Source: CBDBJK01 sp965206395 (GTDB lineage Bacteria; Chloroflexota; Dehalococcoidia; Lucifugimonadales; CATOSD01). From it: a stretch of 64,000 bases of DNA. A model generated the notes under the pieces. The model was not told where the DNA came from, searched no databases, and worked only from the letters and a program-made list of their open reading frames with translations. Shown piece by piece: positions 46,083-56,314 of the stretch (positions within the stretch are counted from its first letter, which is position 1; each line of letters opens with the position of its first letter). Location: NCBI GenBank assembly GCA_965206395.1, contig CBDBJK010000034.1, forward strand, positions 186,001 through 250,000, given 5' to 3'. The translations under genes were made by a program, and so were the position numbers.

Positions 46083-48289
46083 GTGCCGGTTACCCCAAGG
46101 CATATGCGAACATGGTGTATTGCGTTCGTCCTGTTGACGCTCGCGGCGGTCAGTTGCTCTGGAGACTATGAAGTCATTGTGTGCGCTTTGCCCAATGAGA
46201 GCGTTGTCGTTGTGGCTTCAGAGACGGCGACTGTTGAGGTCGCGTCTAACGGCGCGTTCGAATTTGCCCTGGAGACGCAGGATATAGCCATACGGTCTCT
46301 ATCCATCAGAGCGAATAAGGCTGGTCGTGAGGCGAAAATCGAAGTTGCCAGGCTGTCTGGAAAACCAATTGATCTGGATTCTGACGCGAACGCGGATGTT
46401 TACCAGTATTTGCAGATAGATGTCGAGGCTCTCGACAACGAAGCCATTTCTTCAGTAGCCATTGATTTCAGTGTAAGCGTCAGATGGTTGGAATCGAGAG
46501 GGCATGACGAGAAGAATATCATCCTCAAGAGATTCGAAGGCAAATGGACGGCGCTGCCGACGAGCGTAACAGATCGAAACTCCGATAGCGTTCATTTCAG
46601 GGCAGTGTCTCCCGGGCTGTCTATATTCGCAATAGCTGTTGACGAACCCGACAATTCCTCTGATGAATCCCCAACGCCATCCCCGGCTGCTGCCATATTA
46701 ACGGCAACTCCGACCACGCCCTCAGTCATATCTACACCTACCCCATTGCCTACAGCCACACCAGTGAGCCTCCCTTCTTCTACGCCAAGTCCTTCGGTTA
46801 CGGCAACGCTAACTTCAACTGCTGTCCCGCCCGCCACGGCCACGGCATCACCGACAATTACTGCCACAATGACAGCAGAACCATCTTCGACAGCGACTCA
46901 TACGCCAACTCCCTCAGCTACTCCCACCGTTACGATTACACCGGTGGCCTCTGCCACTGCGACTCAGTTACCAACTGCGACGCTAACGCCATCACCATCG
47001 CCCACACCTACTGCAACTCCAAGCCCGACGCCGACTGCTACACCCCAGAGCTTTGGTGGCGGAAGTGGCGGTGGCGGAACGGCAACGCCTACACCTATGC
47101 CCTCGAATACACCTGTTCCTATAGCAACGAATACGCCACTGCCGACTGCGACATCTACACCGATTCCCACTTCTACGCCTACGTTGACTCCAACGCCGAC
47201 AGGAGACGAACGGTATGGTGTCGTCTTGCACACATCGTCGAAATTCGAGAACGACTATTTCCTTGACCAGATGGGGTTGAACTGGTATCTGAATTTCGGC
47301 TCTGCCATGTCCCAGGTCCCGGATGGGGCTAACAAGCTGCCATTTGTCCAGGTTCCGAAGGATTCGACTGTATGGAATTCAGGGCAAGCAGAATCGATAG
47401 AAACGCTGTCTGACGAGCAGATAGCTGGTTTAGGGTTCCAGACGCGAACTCAGATACAACAGATGGCCCAAAATTCACCCGGAACCTACTGGTACATTTT
47501 CGGCGAGGCAAACCGCTATGGATACATGACTGGCAAGAGATTCGCGCCAGTGTTTCACTATTTTGTGACCCAGTGTTTCACTATTTTGTGACCCAGCTGA
47601 AACTTGGCGACCCAACTGCCAAGATTGTAGGCACTAGCATCCTGAACTGGGATTTCACATGTATAGGGTGTGCTGGATATCAATCGGGCGAGGTGTGGTT
47701 GCAATCGTTTGTCAGCGAATATGCCCTGAAGTACGGAGAGAACCCTCCTGTTGATGTGTGGGCTATCGACGTATATCCCATCGATTGGAACAACACTCCC
47801 AACAATGACCCTGGCAAACTGGCTTTTTACTCTGCCAAGGGCGGGAACTTCCCTCACTGGTCAATTGCCATTCAACAGCTTCAAGGGATGAGAGCGTATC
47901 TTGACAGTGTTCCGGGGTATGCGAGCACACCCATGTGGATTACCGAGATCGCAGTCCATGTAGGGTACGACGGGTGGGGGTGGATCACGTTCCCAACAGA
48001 AATGGCCCCAACAGGCGCTTATCACTGGGACTTGATGAGCGACTACCTCTCCTCAGTTCTCGACTGGCTGGAGGCAAATGCGGCTAGCAAATTGATCGAG
48101 AAGTGGTTCTTCTTCTCATCGTGGAAAGATATTGTGAACGTTGGGTCTGATGGCTATATGGGCATCAGTTTCTACGATGGGCCGGGGGTAGGAGCGAATC
48201 TGACCTGCCTGGGCGATGTGTATCGTGCCAGGGCACTTAGCGAGTCCCCTGTACAGTGTGATGCCAATGGAAACACGATTCCGCAGTAA
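46083..48289 (+). pseudogene. Lipoprotein with PGF-pre-PGF domain, TP-rich linker and glycoside-hydrolase domain, broken by a 23-bp tandem duplication
   Basis: The N-terminus has a lipoprotein-like signal (CIAFVLLTLAAVSC). Residues 40-190 resemble the PGF-pre-PGF domain (VAIDFSVSVRWLESRG, PGLSIFAIAVDEP). A 180-residue Thr/Pro/Ser linker follows, then a GH-A clan fold (Asl1-like) with a likely acid/base Glu in FGEANRYG and nucleophile in MWITEIAVHV. A 23-bp unit (TGTTTCACTATTTTGTGACC and CAG) occurs twice in tandem at 47551-47596, shifting the frame so translation stops at 47591. Removing one copy joins APVFHYFVTQ to LKLGDPTAKIVG and gives one protein of about 727 residues. The catalytic pair is separated by the break, so the allele is probably inactive. 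Confidence 0.85.
46668..47208 (+). repeat. Low-complexity TP-rich linker coding repeat
   Basis: Codons for Thr, Pro, Ser and Ala alternate (ACTCCAACG-type units), giving a flexible extracellular linker with a GGGSGGGG interruption near 47055. Such linkers are O-glycosylation sites in other surface proteins. Confidence 0.8.
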
Positions 48290-48307
48290 TAATAAGGAAG
48301 ATCAGGC

Positions 48308-49003
48308 TCAAAGAGCTTTTCTGAACCTGAATAAAGTCTCTCTGTTATAGATAATGTATGCGCCTAAAGCCCCTAGCAACAGTCCGAATGCTGCTCCTAA
48401 GCCAATTCGGTTCAAGTAATCGGGTGGCGCAGATGCTGTGGGGACGCTGGGTTCTTTCACGAATCTTAGGGCGTTATTCTTGTTCCGGTCTTTTCGGATC
48501 AAACTATTCATTTGGCGCAAGTTATCGACGAGAAAATCACTTATGATAATTCGTTCTTCCAATGTCTTCGCCCCTTCAACTATTGAGATTATTTCCAGGT
48601 ATTGCTCCTTTGCGAGGGCGATCTGGCTCTCGTAATCCGGCAAAAGACCCAACAGCCGAGCCTGCGTGGTTTCCATTATGGTGTTCAATCTGCGAATGGC
48701 CTCTTCCGAACTCGAGGCCTTAATCGTCAGCCTGATTAACCCTCCCGACAGCACATTGGTTCCTGCGCCCTGGTCTTTCACAAGGTCGGTAATCAGCTTC
48801 TGGTCCGCGTAGCTGCCATCGACAACCATCATGCTTTCAGAGGAATAAGTGACTGGCTCGTAGGATGACAGACCGTAGGCTGCGATCGCGCCGACAACAG
48901 CAAATGCCAACACCAGCCAGTAAAACCTGAACAGAGGGCGGACCACATCTGCAAATAGAGCCTCTTCAGGCTCTACTGAAGGGCGTTCTAGTGGTTGATC
49001 CAA
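48308..49003 (-). CDS. Wzz/polysaccharide co-polymerase family chain-length regulator
   Basis: The 231-residue protein has a membrane helix at each end (WLVLAFAVVGAIAAYGLSS; IGLGAAFGLLLGALGAYIIY) and an extracytoplasmic helical region between, the Wzz layout. The C-terminal PDYLNRIGLG motif with prolines before the second helix is typical. No kinase domain is fused. It lies opposite in orientation to its neighbours but within the polysaccharide locus; the converging hydrolase gene ends 18 bp away. Confidence 0.85.
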   Translation of the reverse strand: MDQPLERPSVEPEEALFADVVRPLFRFYWLVLAFAVVGAIAAYGLSSYEPVTYSSESMMVVDGSYADQKLITDLVKDQGAGTNVLSGGLIRLTIKASSSEEAIRRLNTIMETTQARLLGLLPDYESQIALAKEQYLEIISIVEGAKTLEERIIISDFLVDNLRQMNSLIRKDRNKNNALRFVKEPSVPTASAPPDYLNRIGLGAAFGLLLGALGAYIIYNRETLFRFRKAL

Positions 49004-49205
49004 TCCGACTCCTTCAATCCAAAGGGCAAAATATTGCTATTCAAGTCCATGTTATCTTATTGCACTACTGACGCGCATGAGTGATGACCCATATTCCGCT
49101 ATGTGAAGCCCTGTAGTTTATCAATAGTGCTCTTGACCTCGATTTTAGACATCGAAACATCCAGACGTCAACGTCCTTGAGTGATTTCAGGTGATTTTTT
49201 GCCAC

Positions 49206-52034
49206 ATGGCTAATAAACGAAGCATGCATCCCAACAACCGCACGTTCACTGGGTTGGATTCATCAATTGTGGACAAGGCGCGGCTTTGGACTCCAAGGTC
49301 TATGGAAATCCTTTGGCTGTTGACGGCAGGACTAGTCCCTATCCTGTTCGCCACACAGTCTGCCATGGTATTCGTTGATGTGCCAAAAGTAGCGACTCTT
49401 CGGAGCCTCGTGGGGCTTATGGTAATGCTCTGGGCGGTGGAGTGGGCGCTTCAGACCTATTACCCTATGAAACACTCTGAAGGTACTGCGTGGGCCAGGT
49501 TCAGAGCATGGATGAAAGAGGAACCCTCTCGATGGATCACGGTGGCGGCTACTCTTTTCTTCATCGCCAACGTCCTTGCAATGCTGTTCTCACCCGTCAT
49601 TAGAGTTAGCCTGTGGGGTAATAATCCAGGTCGAGATGGCTACGGCCTTTATAACATGGCCTCCTACTACCTATTGTTCATGGTAGTTGCGACCCACCTG
49701 AAAACCACAGACCAGTTGCTTCGTTTGATGGGCGCTGTCACCGCCGCAGCCACTGTTGCGGCCCTGTACGGTATTTCCCAGTACCTTGGTTTCGACCCTT
49801 TTGATCAAGGTACGTCACAGCGAGTCCAGTCGTCGTTCGGCAACCCGCTTTTTGCCGCTTCGTTCATGGTCATAGCTCTGCCGATTTCCCTGGGTCTCGG
49901 ACTCGCTCTGAGCATCAGACTCCGTTCGCTGTAGATAAGCGCGGGCTGGGCCGTTCTCATTATCTTCCAATTAACTGCAGTGTTGTTCACGCTAAGTCGC
50001 GGCCCCTGGATCGGTCTTGCTATCGGACTTGTGATATGGCTCACTCTGACCATGATCGTAACAGGGGGTCTCGGGCTTCTCAGGCCGTTCCTCGTCAAGG
50101 GACTCGTTGTGAGCGCGATATTTGGCGGCATGATTCTCTTTACCCTTTCCGTCTTACCTTCACGAAACGATGGCACCACTGCTCAACCACTTGATGCCCT
50201 AATTGGGCGCGCCCTCAGCATCGGAGATCAGGTGACGACGGCTGGATTGGAAGGCCGCTTCTCTACATGGAGAAGGTCGGCCGTCCTGATCGGCGAAAGA
50301 CCCTGGATTGGATTGGACGAATGGCGGTCAGCGCCCGCGAGGTATCTCGTGGGGTATGGCCCTGAACTCTTTCTTTACGCCCTTCCCTTGCAGTGGGAGC
50401 CTGAAGCGAAAGGACTGGTGTTCGCAACCGCGCACAACTACTTCATTCACATTGGTGTAGAGCTTGGGCTGTTCGGAGTGGTGTCATACGCAGCGGTCTG
50501 GATAGCGCTCCTTATCGGTGGTGGCGCTTTGTTCCTGCGAAGACGTCGCTCGTTCAGTTCAGAACATGGTTTCATATATGCCGGCTTGCTCGCAAGTCTC
50601 GTCGTCAGGTTCGTTGAGCAGCTAACAGGCGTTGCGAGGGTCTCGGACACTGCTCTGTTCTGGGTTATCGCCGCGATGGTCGTGGCGTTGCCCATTCTGG
50701 CGCGAAATGGGTCTGTGCCGGAAATCGCCAGGAAGGGCCGCGTCAATTCAGGACTGTTTGGTAGCCCTTTGTGGCGTCTGGGTTTGGCAATGGTTTTTGT
50801 ATTGGCGGGGAGCGCGTTCATCTGGCAGAAAAACGTCAACTACGTGCGCGCCGCGACGATGGGAGCCAACGGTATAGCGGCATTTCAACAACGAGACCTG
50901 CTTTCAGGTCTGGAACTGATGGACAGGGCAATAGATCTGGCCCCTGACGTGGGCTTCTATTACTTGACGCGAGCCGAGATGATGGAGGCCTTTGTTACTC
51001 AGAATGCATCTGATGAAACCGAAAAAGTTTCCGAGCAATACGCGCTCCTGCGTCGAGCCCTGGACGCCAATCCACTATCACATGAGGTCAGGCTGGCATT
51101 GGCGGCTTACGCTTTGAAGCTGGCAGAGACGGGCAGAAACGAAAAACTGGGTGCTGAGGCCCTCAGGCTGTTCAGCGAGCTTGCGTTGATGCTTCCAGGA
51201 CATGAAGAAGTGCATAACGATTGGGCAATCGCGTATCTGAAACTGGGTCAGCCCGAAAAGGCTCTGGGAGTCCTGGATGCCTACGCATCTTTTGTCGAAG
51301 GGCGCGCCACGCCATCGCTGGACACCCTTTATCTTCGAAGTGTTGCCTATGAAGACATGGACCAGATAGGCGTCGCGTTGGTCGCCTTGCGAGAGTTCTT
51401 GACCGAGAGGCCCTGGGGGAAATACTCGGATGATGGCAATCGCCGCCTGTTAGAGCTATCTTCTGCCAGCTACATGGCGCGAGTGGAGATGATGGAAGCC
51501 TTTGTCGCACAGAATTTGTCTGACAAGAGCGAGATCGTATCAGAACAATACACCCTTCTGCGGCGAGCTTTTGATGCCAATCCCCTTTCCCACGAGGTCA
51601 GGCTGGCATTGGCGGCTTACGCCTTGAAGCTGGCAGAGATGGAGGGAAACGAAAACCTGGGCCCTGTGGCCGTTGGGATGTATAGCGAGCTTGCGGTGAT
51701 GCTTCCGGGACACGAAAAGGAGCATAACGATTGGGCAATCGCATATCTGAAATTGGGTCAACCGGAACAGGCGCTAGCGGTTTTGGACGCCTACGCATCC
51801 TTCGTCGAAGGGCACGCCGAGCCATTGCTGGATACCCTTTACCTACGGAGTGTGGCATATGAAGACATGGGCAACATAGAGGAAACACTGGTCGCTTTGC
51901 GAAAATTCTTGACCGAGAGACCCTGGGGGGAATACTCGGAGGACGGCAATCGTCGTTTGGTAGAGCTATCTTCTGCCAGCGAACAAGAAGGCGAGGCAGG
52001 CGATAGTACTTCCCGACAACCAGAAGAACCCTGA
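49206..52034 (+). pseudogene. O-antigen ligase-like polymerase with TPR tail, internal TAG
   Basis: A multi-helix membrane protein of the Wzy/WaaL type: the ligase loop region includes TLSRGPWIGLAIGL, and the large extracytoplasmic loop ends GLVFATAHNYFIHIGVELG, the key histidine region. It is followed by a C-terminal soluble TPR region. A TAG at 49932-49934 interrupts the frame between SLGLGLALSIRLRSL and ISAGWAVLIIFQLTAVLFTL, both in the same frame. The uninterrupted product would be about 942 residues. The TPR tail contains two copies of a 170-codon unit. ATG 49206 has AGGTGA 12 nt upstream; GTG 49191 is possible. TPR-bearing ligases of this sort are common in Chloroflexota and cyanobacteria. 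Confidence 0.8.
50976..51978 (+). repeat. 510-bp tandem duplication inside the ligase/TPR gene
   Basis: Two in-frame 170-codon units begin at 50976 and 51486, each opening EMMEAFV and ending RRLLELSSAS or RRLVELSSAS. Each contains TPR-like helices (NPLSHEVRLALAAYALKLAE, HNDWAIAYLKLGQPE, SVAYEDM). The repeats differ at scattered positions, so the duplication is not brand new. Confidence 0.9.
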
Positions 52035-52074
52035 ACGGGGAACGTATTCGCCTCTTTTGGTCATTGAAACCACT

Positions 52075-52097
52075 GCCCCGATAGTCGGGGCTTTTTT
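52075..52097 (+). terminator. Rho-independent terminator after the ligase gene
   Basis: GCCCCGA (52075-52081) pairs with TCGGGGC (52085-52091) and is followed by six T. It separates the polysaccharide locus from the glc operon. Confidence 0.92.
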
Positions 52098-52185
52098 GTG
52101 TCAGTTCGGCCTCGCGTGTCTTTGCGGTCAGCTTGCGCCGATATTCGCAATCGTCTATCATATTCCCACTCTGTAGAGGCAACGA

Positions 52186-53631
52186 ATGGCAAGCAACAGA
52201 ACACTTATCAACAAGCTCAAGACTATTGCCGGGGATACTTACGTCCTGCACGAGCCGGAAGACCTCATCGTCTTCGAATACGATGGATCAGTGGACAAAG
52301 CTCTCCCATTGGCAGTTGTCCTTCCGGGCTCGACTGAAGAAGTCTCCCAGATAATTAAGGTCGCTTGCAACTATCAGCTTCCCGTAATTGCGAGGGGCGC
52401 GGGAACAGGACTGAGCGGAGGCGCGATAGCCGAAAAGGGCGGGATCGTGGTCACATTGACACGCCTTACGCGCATCCTTGAGGTTGACGTGGAAAACATG
52501 CTGGCCGTTGTAGAGCCGGGACTCGTAAACATCGAGTTGACCAACGCTGTCTCAAAGTATGGCCTTTACTACGCGCCCGACCCTTCTAGCCAGCGAGTCT
52601 GCACTATCGGAGGCAACGTCGCGGAGAACTCCGGCGGGCCTCATTGTCTGGCATATGGCGTCACCACGAATCACGTACTAGGATTAGAGGTCGTGCTTTC
52701 CGACGGCTCCGTTCAGTGGATAGGCGGCAAAACGAGAGAGACCTCGGGATACGACCTTCGCGGCATACTTGTCGGCTCGGAAGGCACGCTAGCGATTGTG
52801 ACAAAGGTCGTCGTCCGCCTGCTCAGGCAACCGGAGGCGGTCAAAACGCTGCTGGCTGTGTTCAGAGAACTAGGCGATGCGAGCGCAGCCGTGTCCGGCA
52901 TCATCGGGGCGGGCATTGTTCCAGCGGCCATCGAAATGATGGACGACATGTGCATTCAGGCAGCCGAGGCGTCCGTTCACGCGGGCTATCCTGAAGACGC
53001 TGGGGCCGTGCTTCTGGTAGAAGTCGATGGCCTTAGCGAGGCGGTGGAGGAGGAAGCGGTGGAGATTGAGAAGGTTTGCCAGAGATACAGTCCGATAGAG
53101 ATTCGCACTGCCACTGACGCCGCAGAGCGCGAGCGGCTATGGTCGGGACGCAAGGGCGTTCTTGGCGCTTTGGGGCGTCTGGCTCCTAATTATCTTCTGG
53201 TTGATGGCACTGTGCCAAGAACCAGGCTCGTAGAGGTGCTGGCGAGGATACAGGAAATGTCAAAGGAGTCGGGTTACCCCATCGCGAACCTGCTCCACGC
53301 TGGTGACGGCAACCTGCACCCGTGCGTCCTGTTCGACGAACGCAGGCCGGGCGACACGCAAAAGGCCCTCGAAATTGGAGGCGATATCCTAAAGTTGTGC
53401 GTCGAGGTTGGCGGAGTCCTCTCCGGTGAGCACGGTATTGGCCTTGAGAAGCAAGAGTATATGCCACTCATGTTTACCGATGACGATCTGGAAGCGATGG
53501 CGAAGCTGAAACCTGCTTTTGACACAAACGATATGTTCAATCCCGCAAAAATCTTCCCCACCGGAGCTTCGTGCAAAGAACTACCGCGCTCTGCCGCGAT
53601 TGCGAAAGCCGGCCCCGACGCCTGGATATAG
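52186..53631 (+). CDS. glcD: Glycolate oxidase subunit GlcD-like FAD-binding oxidase
   Basis: The 481-residue protein has the PCMH-type FAD-binding domain (ARGAGTGLSGGAIAEKGG, GGNVAENSGGPHCLAYG) and the FAD-oxidase C-terminal domain (NLLHAGDGNLHPCVLFD, GVLSGEHGIGLEKQEYM). It oxidises 2-hydroxy acids such as glycolate or lactate. It opens a three-gene unit with glcE and glcF, the classical complex in which all three subunits are needed. Confidence 0.93.
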   Translation: MASNRTLINKLKTIAGDTYVLHEPEDLIVFEYDGSVDKALPLAVVLPGSTEEVSQIIKVACNYQLPVIARGAGTGLSGGAIAEKGGIVVTLTRLTRILEVDVENMLAVVEPGLVNIELTNAVSKYGLYYAPDPSSQRVCTIGGNVAENSGGPHCLAYGVTTNHVLGLEVVLSDGSVQWIGGKTRETSGYDLRGILVGSEGTLAIVTKVVVRLLRQPEAVKTLLAVFRELGDASAAVSGIIGAGIVPAAIEMMDDMCIQAAEASVHAGYPEDAGAVLLVEVDGLSEAVEEEAVEIEKVCQRYSPIEIRTATDAAERERLWSGRKGVLGALGRLAPNYLLVDGTVPRTRLVEVLARIQEMSKESGYPIANLLHAGDGNLHPCVLFDERRPGDTQKALEIGGDILKLCVEVGGVLSGEHGIGLEKQEYMPLMFTDDDLEAMAKLKPAFDTNDMFNPAKIFPTGASCKELPRSAAIAKAGPDAWI

Positions 53632-53648
53632 GCTCGTTTAAGATTCAG

Positions 53649-54983
53649 ATGACTAACGACTCCAACACACAGGCGATAGAGCGGGTTCTGGGGCCGGATG
53701 GCTTCAGCCTCGACATTGAAAGTCACTCTATAGACGGCCTACATCCAAAGATAATTGCCTTCCCTCGCAACATCCAGCAGTTGAGCGAAGTGATGGCGGC
53801 TGCCTCGGACACGAATTTGGCCGTTACGCCCTGGGGGGGAGGCACGCGAATGGCGCTCGGCAACGGCGTCAGCAACCTTGACATGGTGGTCGACCTGTCT
53901 CGCATGAGCAAAGTGATCGCACACAACCCTGCCGACTTGACAGCCACAGTTGAGGCAGGAGTGCGAGTCGAAAGCCTGCGGCAAACACTGGCCGAACATG
54001 GTCAGTTTCTCGCGCTCGACCCTCCCCTGCCTGACCGCGCCACTATCGGCGGCACACTGGCTGCCGGAGTTAGCGGTCCGCTAAAGGCGCAGTACGGCAA
54101 TCCTAGAGACCTGGTTATCGGCATGAAGGTTGTTCAGGCTGATGGAGCCATCGTGAAAAGTGGCGGCGAGGTCGTCAAGAACGTAAGCGGTTACGACATG
54201 GCGAGACTTCACATTGGCGGCCTGGGCACGCTAGGCATTATCGCAGAAATCTCATTCAAGCTAACTCCGCTGCCTCGAAAGGAGGCGACGCTGCTTGCAG
54301 CCTTCGATACTGGACAGCAATGCATTGATGCTGGATTGAGCATTTTTCGCAGCTACGTCATGCCGTTAGCTCTCATCGCGTTCGACGGCAATACCGACCA
54401 ACGCGCGCAGGTGATCGACATCGAGGGTAATCATTTCCTCGCAATAAGGCTCGGCGGTAGACCGCGAACCCTGGAACGTCAGCTAAACGATTGCGCCTCA
54501 ATCTGCCGCGAATACAACGCAAAGGCAATCGAAAATCTGGATGAGACCCAGGCAAGTGCTATCTGGCGAAAGCTAGCCGACTTTGGCTGGGACAAGGCGA
54601 CCACGCCGCTCATGTCAGGCCGAGCCAGCGTCCTACCCTCAAAAACTTCATCGATTGCGAAATCGCTGGAGCAGTCAGGAAATGACAGTTCTTTCAGAAC
54701 GGCAATGGTGATTCATCCCGGATATGGCACAGTGTTCATAAACTGGTTCGCGAAGGCGGAATGTGAATTGGACGACAAGGCGGCGAACGTTCTCGAACAG
54801 GCTCGCGATGCCGTTCACAGAGCGGAAGGTCGTATGATAATCGAGCGGTGTCCGGCTAATGTCAAAGCTTGGTTCGACGTGTGGGATGACGTTGGAGAGC
54901 CGCTGATGACGATGCGCAGGATGAAAGAGCAGTATGATCCCAAAGGCATACTCAATCGGGGACGATTCGTAGGAGGCATATGA
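53649..54983 (+). CDS. glcE: Glycolate oxidase subunit GlcE-like FAD-binding protein
   Basis: The 444-residue protein has a PCMH FAD-binding domain (AVTPWGGGTRMALGNGV, ATIGGTLAAGVSGPLKAQYG, VKNVSGYDMARLHIGGLGTLG). Start ATG 53649 gives the usual length; upstream codons belong to the tail of the glcD reading. The stop overlaps glcF (ATGATG...TGA at 54980-54983). GlcE is the second flavin subunit of the glycolate oxidase complex. Confidence 0.9.
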   Translation: MTNDSNTQAIERVLGPDGFSLDIESHSIDGLHPKIIAFPRNIQQLSEVMAAASDTNLAVTPWGGGTRMALGNGVSNLDMVVDLSRMSKVIAHNPADLTATVEAGVRVESLRQTLAEHGQFLALDPPLPDRATIGGTLAAGVSGPLKAQYGNPRDLVIGMKVVQADGAIVKSGGEVVKNVSGYDMARLHIGGLGTLGIIAEISFKLTPLPRKEATLLAAFDTGQQCIDAGLSIFRSYVMPLALIAFDGNTDQRAQVIDIEGNHFLAIRLGGRPRTLERQLNDCASICREYNAKAIENLDETQASAIWRKLADFGWDKATTPLMSGRASVLPSKTSSIAKSLEQSGNDSSFRTAMVIHPGYGTVFINWFAKAECELDDKAANVLEQARDAVHRAEGRMIIERCPANVKAWFDVWDDVGEPLMTMRRMKEQYDPKGILNRGRFVGGI

Positions 54984-56311
54984 TGACTGGTTCCGCTTCG
55001 AGCGATCGCTCGTTTCTGTTTGCGGGGCCTGACGCGCCTGACGAGTCCGATCTGTACAAGTGCGTCCACTGCGGTTTCTGCTTGCAGGTCTGCCCGACGT
55101 ATGTTGAAACAGGCCTTGAAACCGAGTCGCCGCGAGGCAGAATCGCGCTGATGAAGGCGGTCAACGAGGGACGTATCGGCATTACGCCCGGCGTCGTTCA
55201 GCACTGGGACTTATGCATTCAGTGCCGCGCTTGCGAGGTGGCTTGCCCTTCGGGAGTGCCCTATGGCCGACTGATTGAAGCCACGATGAATCAGGTCGAA
55301 AGCCACAGAAAGCAAGGACTTCTGCCAAGGCTGGCATCCAATCTTTCGCTAAACAAGCTCCTGCCTCATCAGGAAAGGCTGGCATTCTTCGTAAGCGCCC
55401 TGCGTTTCTATCAACGCTCCGGCGTTCAACAGGCCATGAGAAAGACAGGGCTGCTCAAACTGGTTTCGGGCAAGCTGGCGGAGCTTGAAGATTCGCTGCC
55501 ACGAATACCTTCGACCTACTTCAACGCCAGAGGACAGCTAATCCCCGCGCGAGGCGAAAAGAAGGCGCGGGTGGCATTGCTTTCTGGATGCGTCATGCCC
55601 CTGGTGAACGGCCCTCAGATGAGCGCCATCGCTCGCGTGCTGGCCCGCAACGGCTGTGAAGTTGCTGTACCTGGTGGGCAAGGCTGCTGCGGCGCGCTCA
55701 ACACTCATGTCGGCGACCTGGATACGGCGAGAGACATGGCCCGACGCAACATCGACGTGTTCCTTGACGCTGATGTTGACGCAATCGTGGTTGCGTCGGC
55801 TGGCTGTGGCACGCGCATGAAGGAGTATGACCACCTTCTGAGAGACGACGCGGAGTACTCCGAGAAAGCGCGGTTGTTCAGTGAAAAGGTAAAGGACATA
55901 CACGAATATCTCGTCGGGTTGCCATTTGAACCTCCCAAAGCCAGCCTCAGTTATCGCGTCACCTATCAGGACTCGTGCCACCTGTCGAACACTCAGCGCG
56001 TCACACAGCAGCCGAGGGAGATTCTGCGCTCGATACCGGGCATCGAGTTCGTGGAGCTATCCAACGCATCGATGTGTTGTGGCGCGGGTGGGACATACAC
56101 TATCACGGAGCGCGAGTTTTCTCTCAAGATATTGGACTCAAAGATGGAGGCCGTCAAGGACACTGGCGCGAATGTCATTGCGACGGCAAACCCCGGATGC
56201 GTTCTTCAGTTGCAATACGGAGCGCAGAAGGAGGGCCTGGATATGAAAGCCGTCTACGTCACCGACCTGTTGGACGAGGCGTACAGACTAGAATCAAAAG
56301 AGGAGGGATAA
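54980..56311 (+). CDS. glcF: Glycolate oxidase iron-sulphur subunit GlcF
   Basis: The 443-residue protein has two 4Fe-4S cysteine clusters (CVHCGFCLQVCPTY; CIQCRACEVACPSG) and two CCG domains (QGCCGALNTHVGD; SCHLSNTQRV, MCCGAGGTYTI). It passes electrons from the flavin subunits to the respiratory chain. It starts by overlapping glcE and is followed after 3 bp by an SDR gene, so all five genes to 57556 can be one transcript. Confidence 0.93.
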   Translation: MMTGSASSDRSFLFAGPDAPDESDLYKCVHCGFCLQVCPTYVETGLETESPRGRIALMKAVNEGRIGITPGVVQHWDLCIQCRACEVACPSGVPYGRLIEATMNQVESHRKQGLLPRLASNLSLNKLLPHQERLAFFVSALRFYQRSGVQQAMRKTGLLKLVSGKLAELEDSLPRIPSTYFNARGQLIPARGEKKARVALLSGCVMPLVNGPQMSAIARVLARNGCEVAVPGGQGCCGALNTHVGDLDTARDMARRNIDVFLDADVDAIVVASAGCGTRMKEYDHLLRDDAEYSEKARLFSEKVKDIHEYLVGLPFEPPKASLSYRVTYQDSCHLSNTQRVTQQPREILRSIPGIEFVELSNASMCCGAGGTYTITEREFSLKILDSKMEAVKDTGANVIATANPGCVLQLQYGAQKEGLDMKAVYVTDLLDEAYRLESKEEG

Positions 56312-56314
56312 GCT

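Noticed and set aside
46668..47208. Short, regularly spaced repeats that could suggest a CRISPR array
   Set aside because: They are degenerate Thr/Pro codon repeats in frame within a surface protein, without uniform repeats or unique spacers; no cas gene is present.
22434..49934. TAG reassigned to an amino acid
   Set aside because: Intact genes in the same window use TAG as their stop (RND pump, carbonic anhydrase, SDR, MFS transporter), so only these two genes have unexpected TAG codons.
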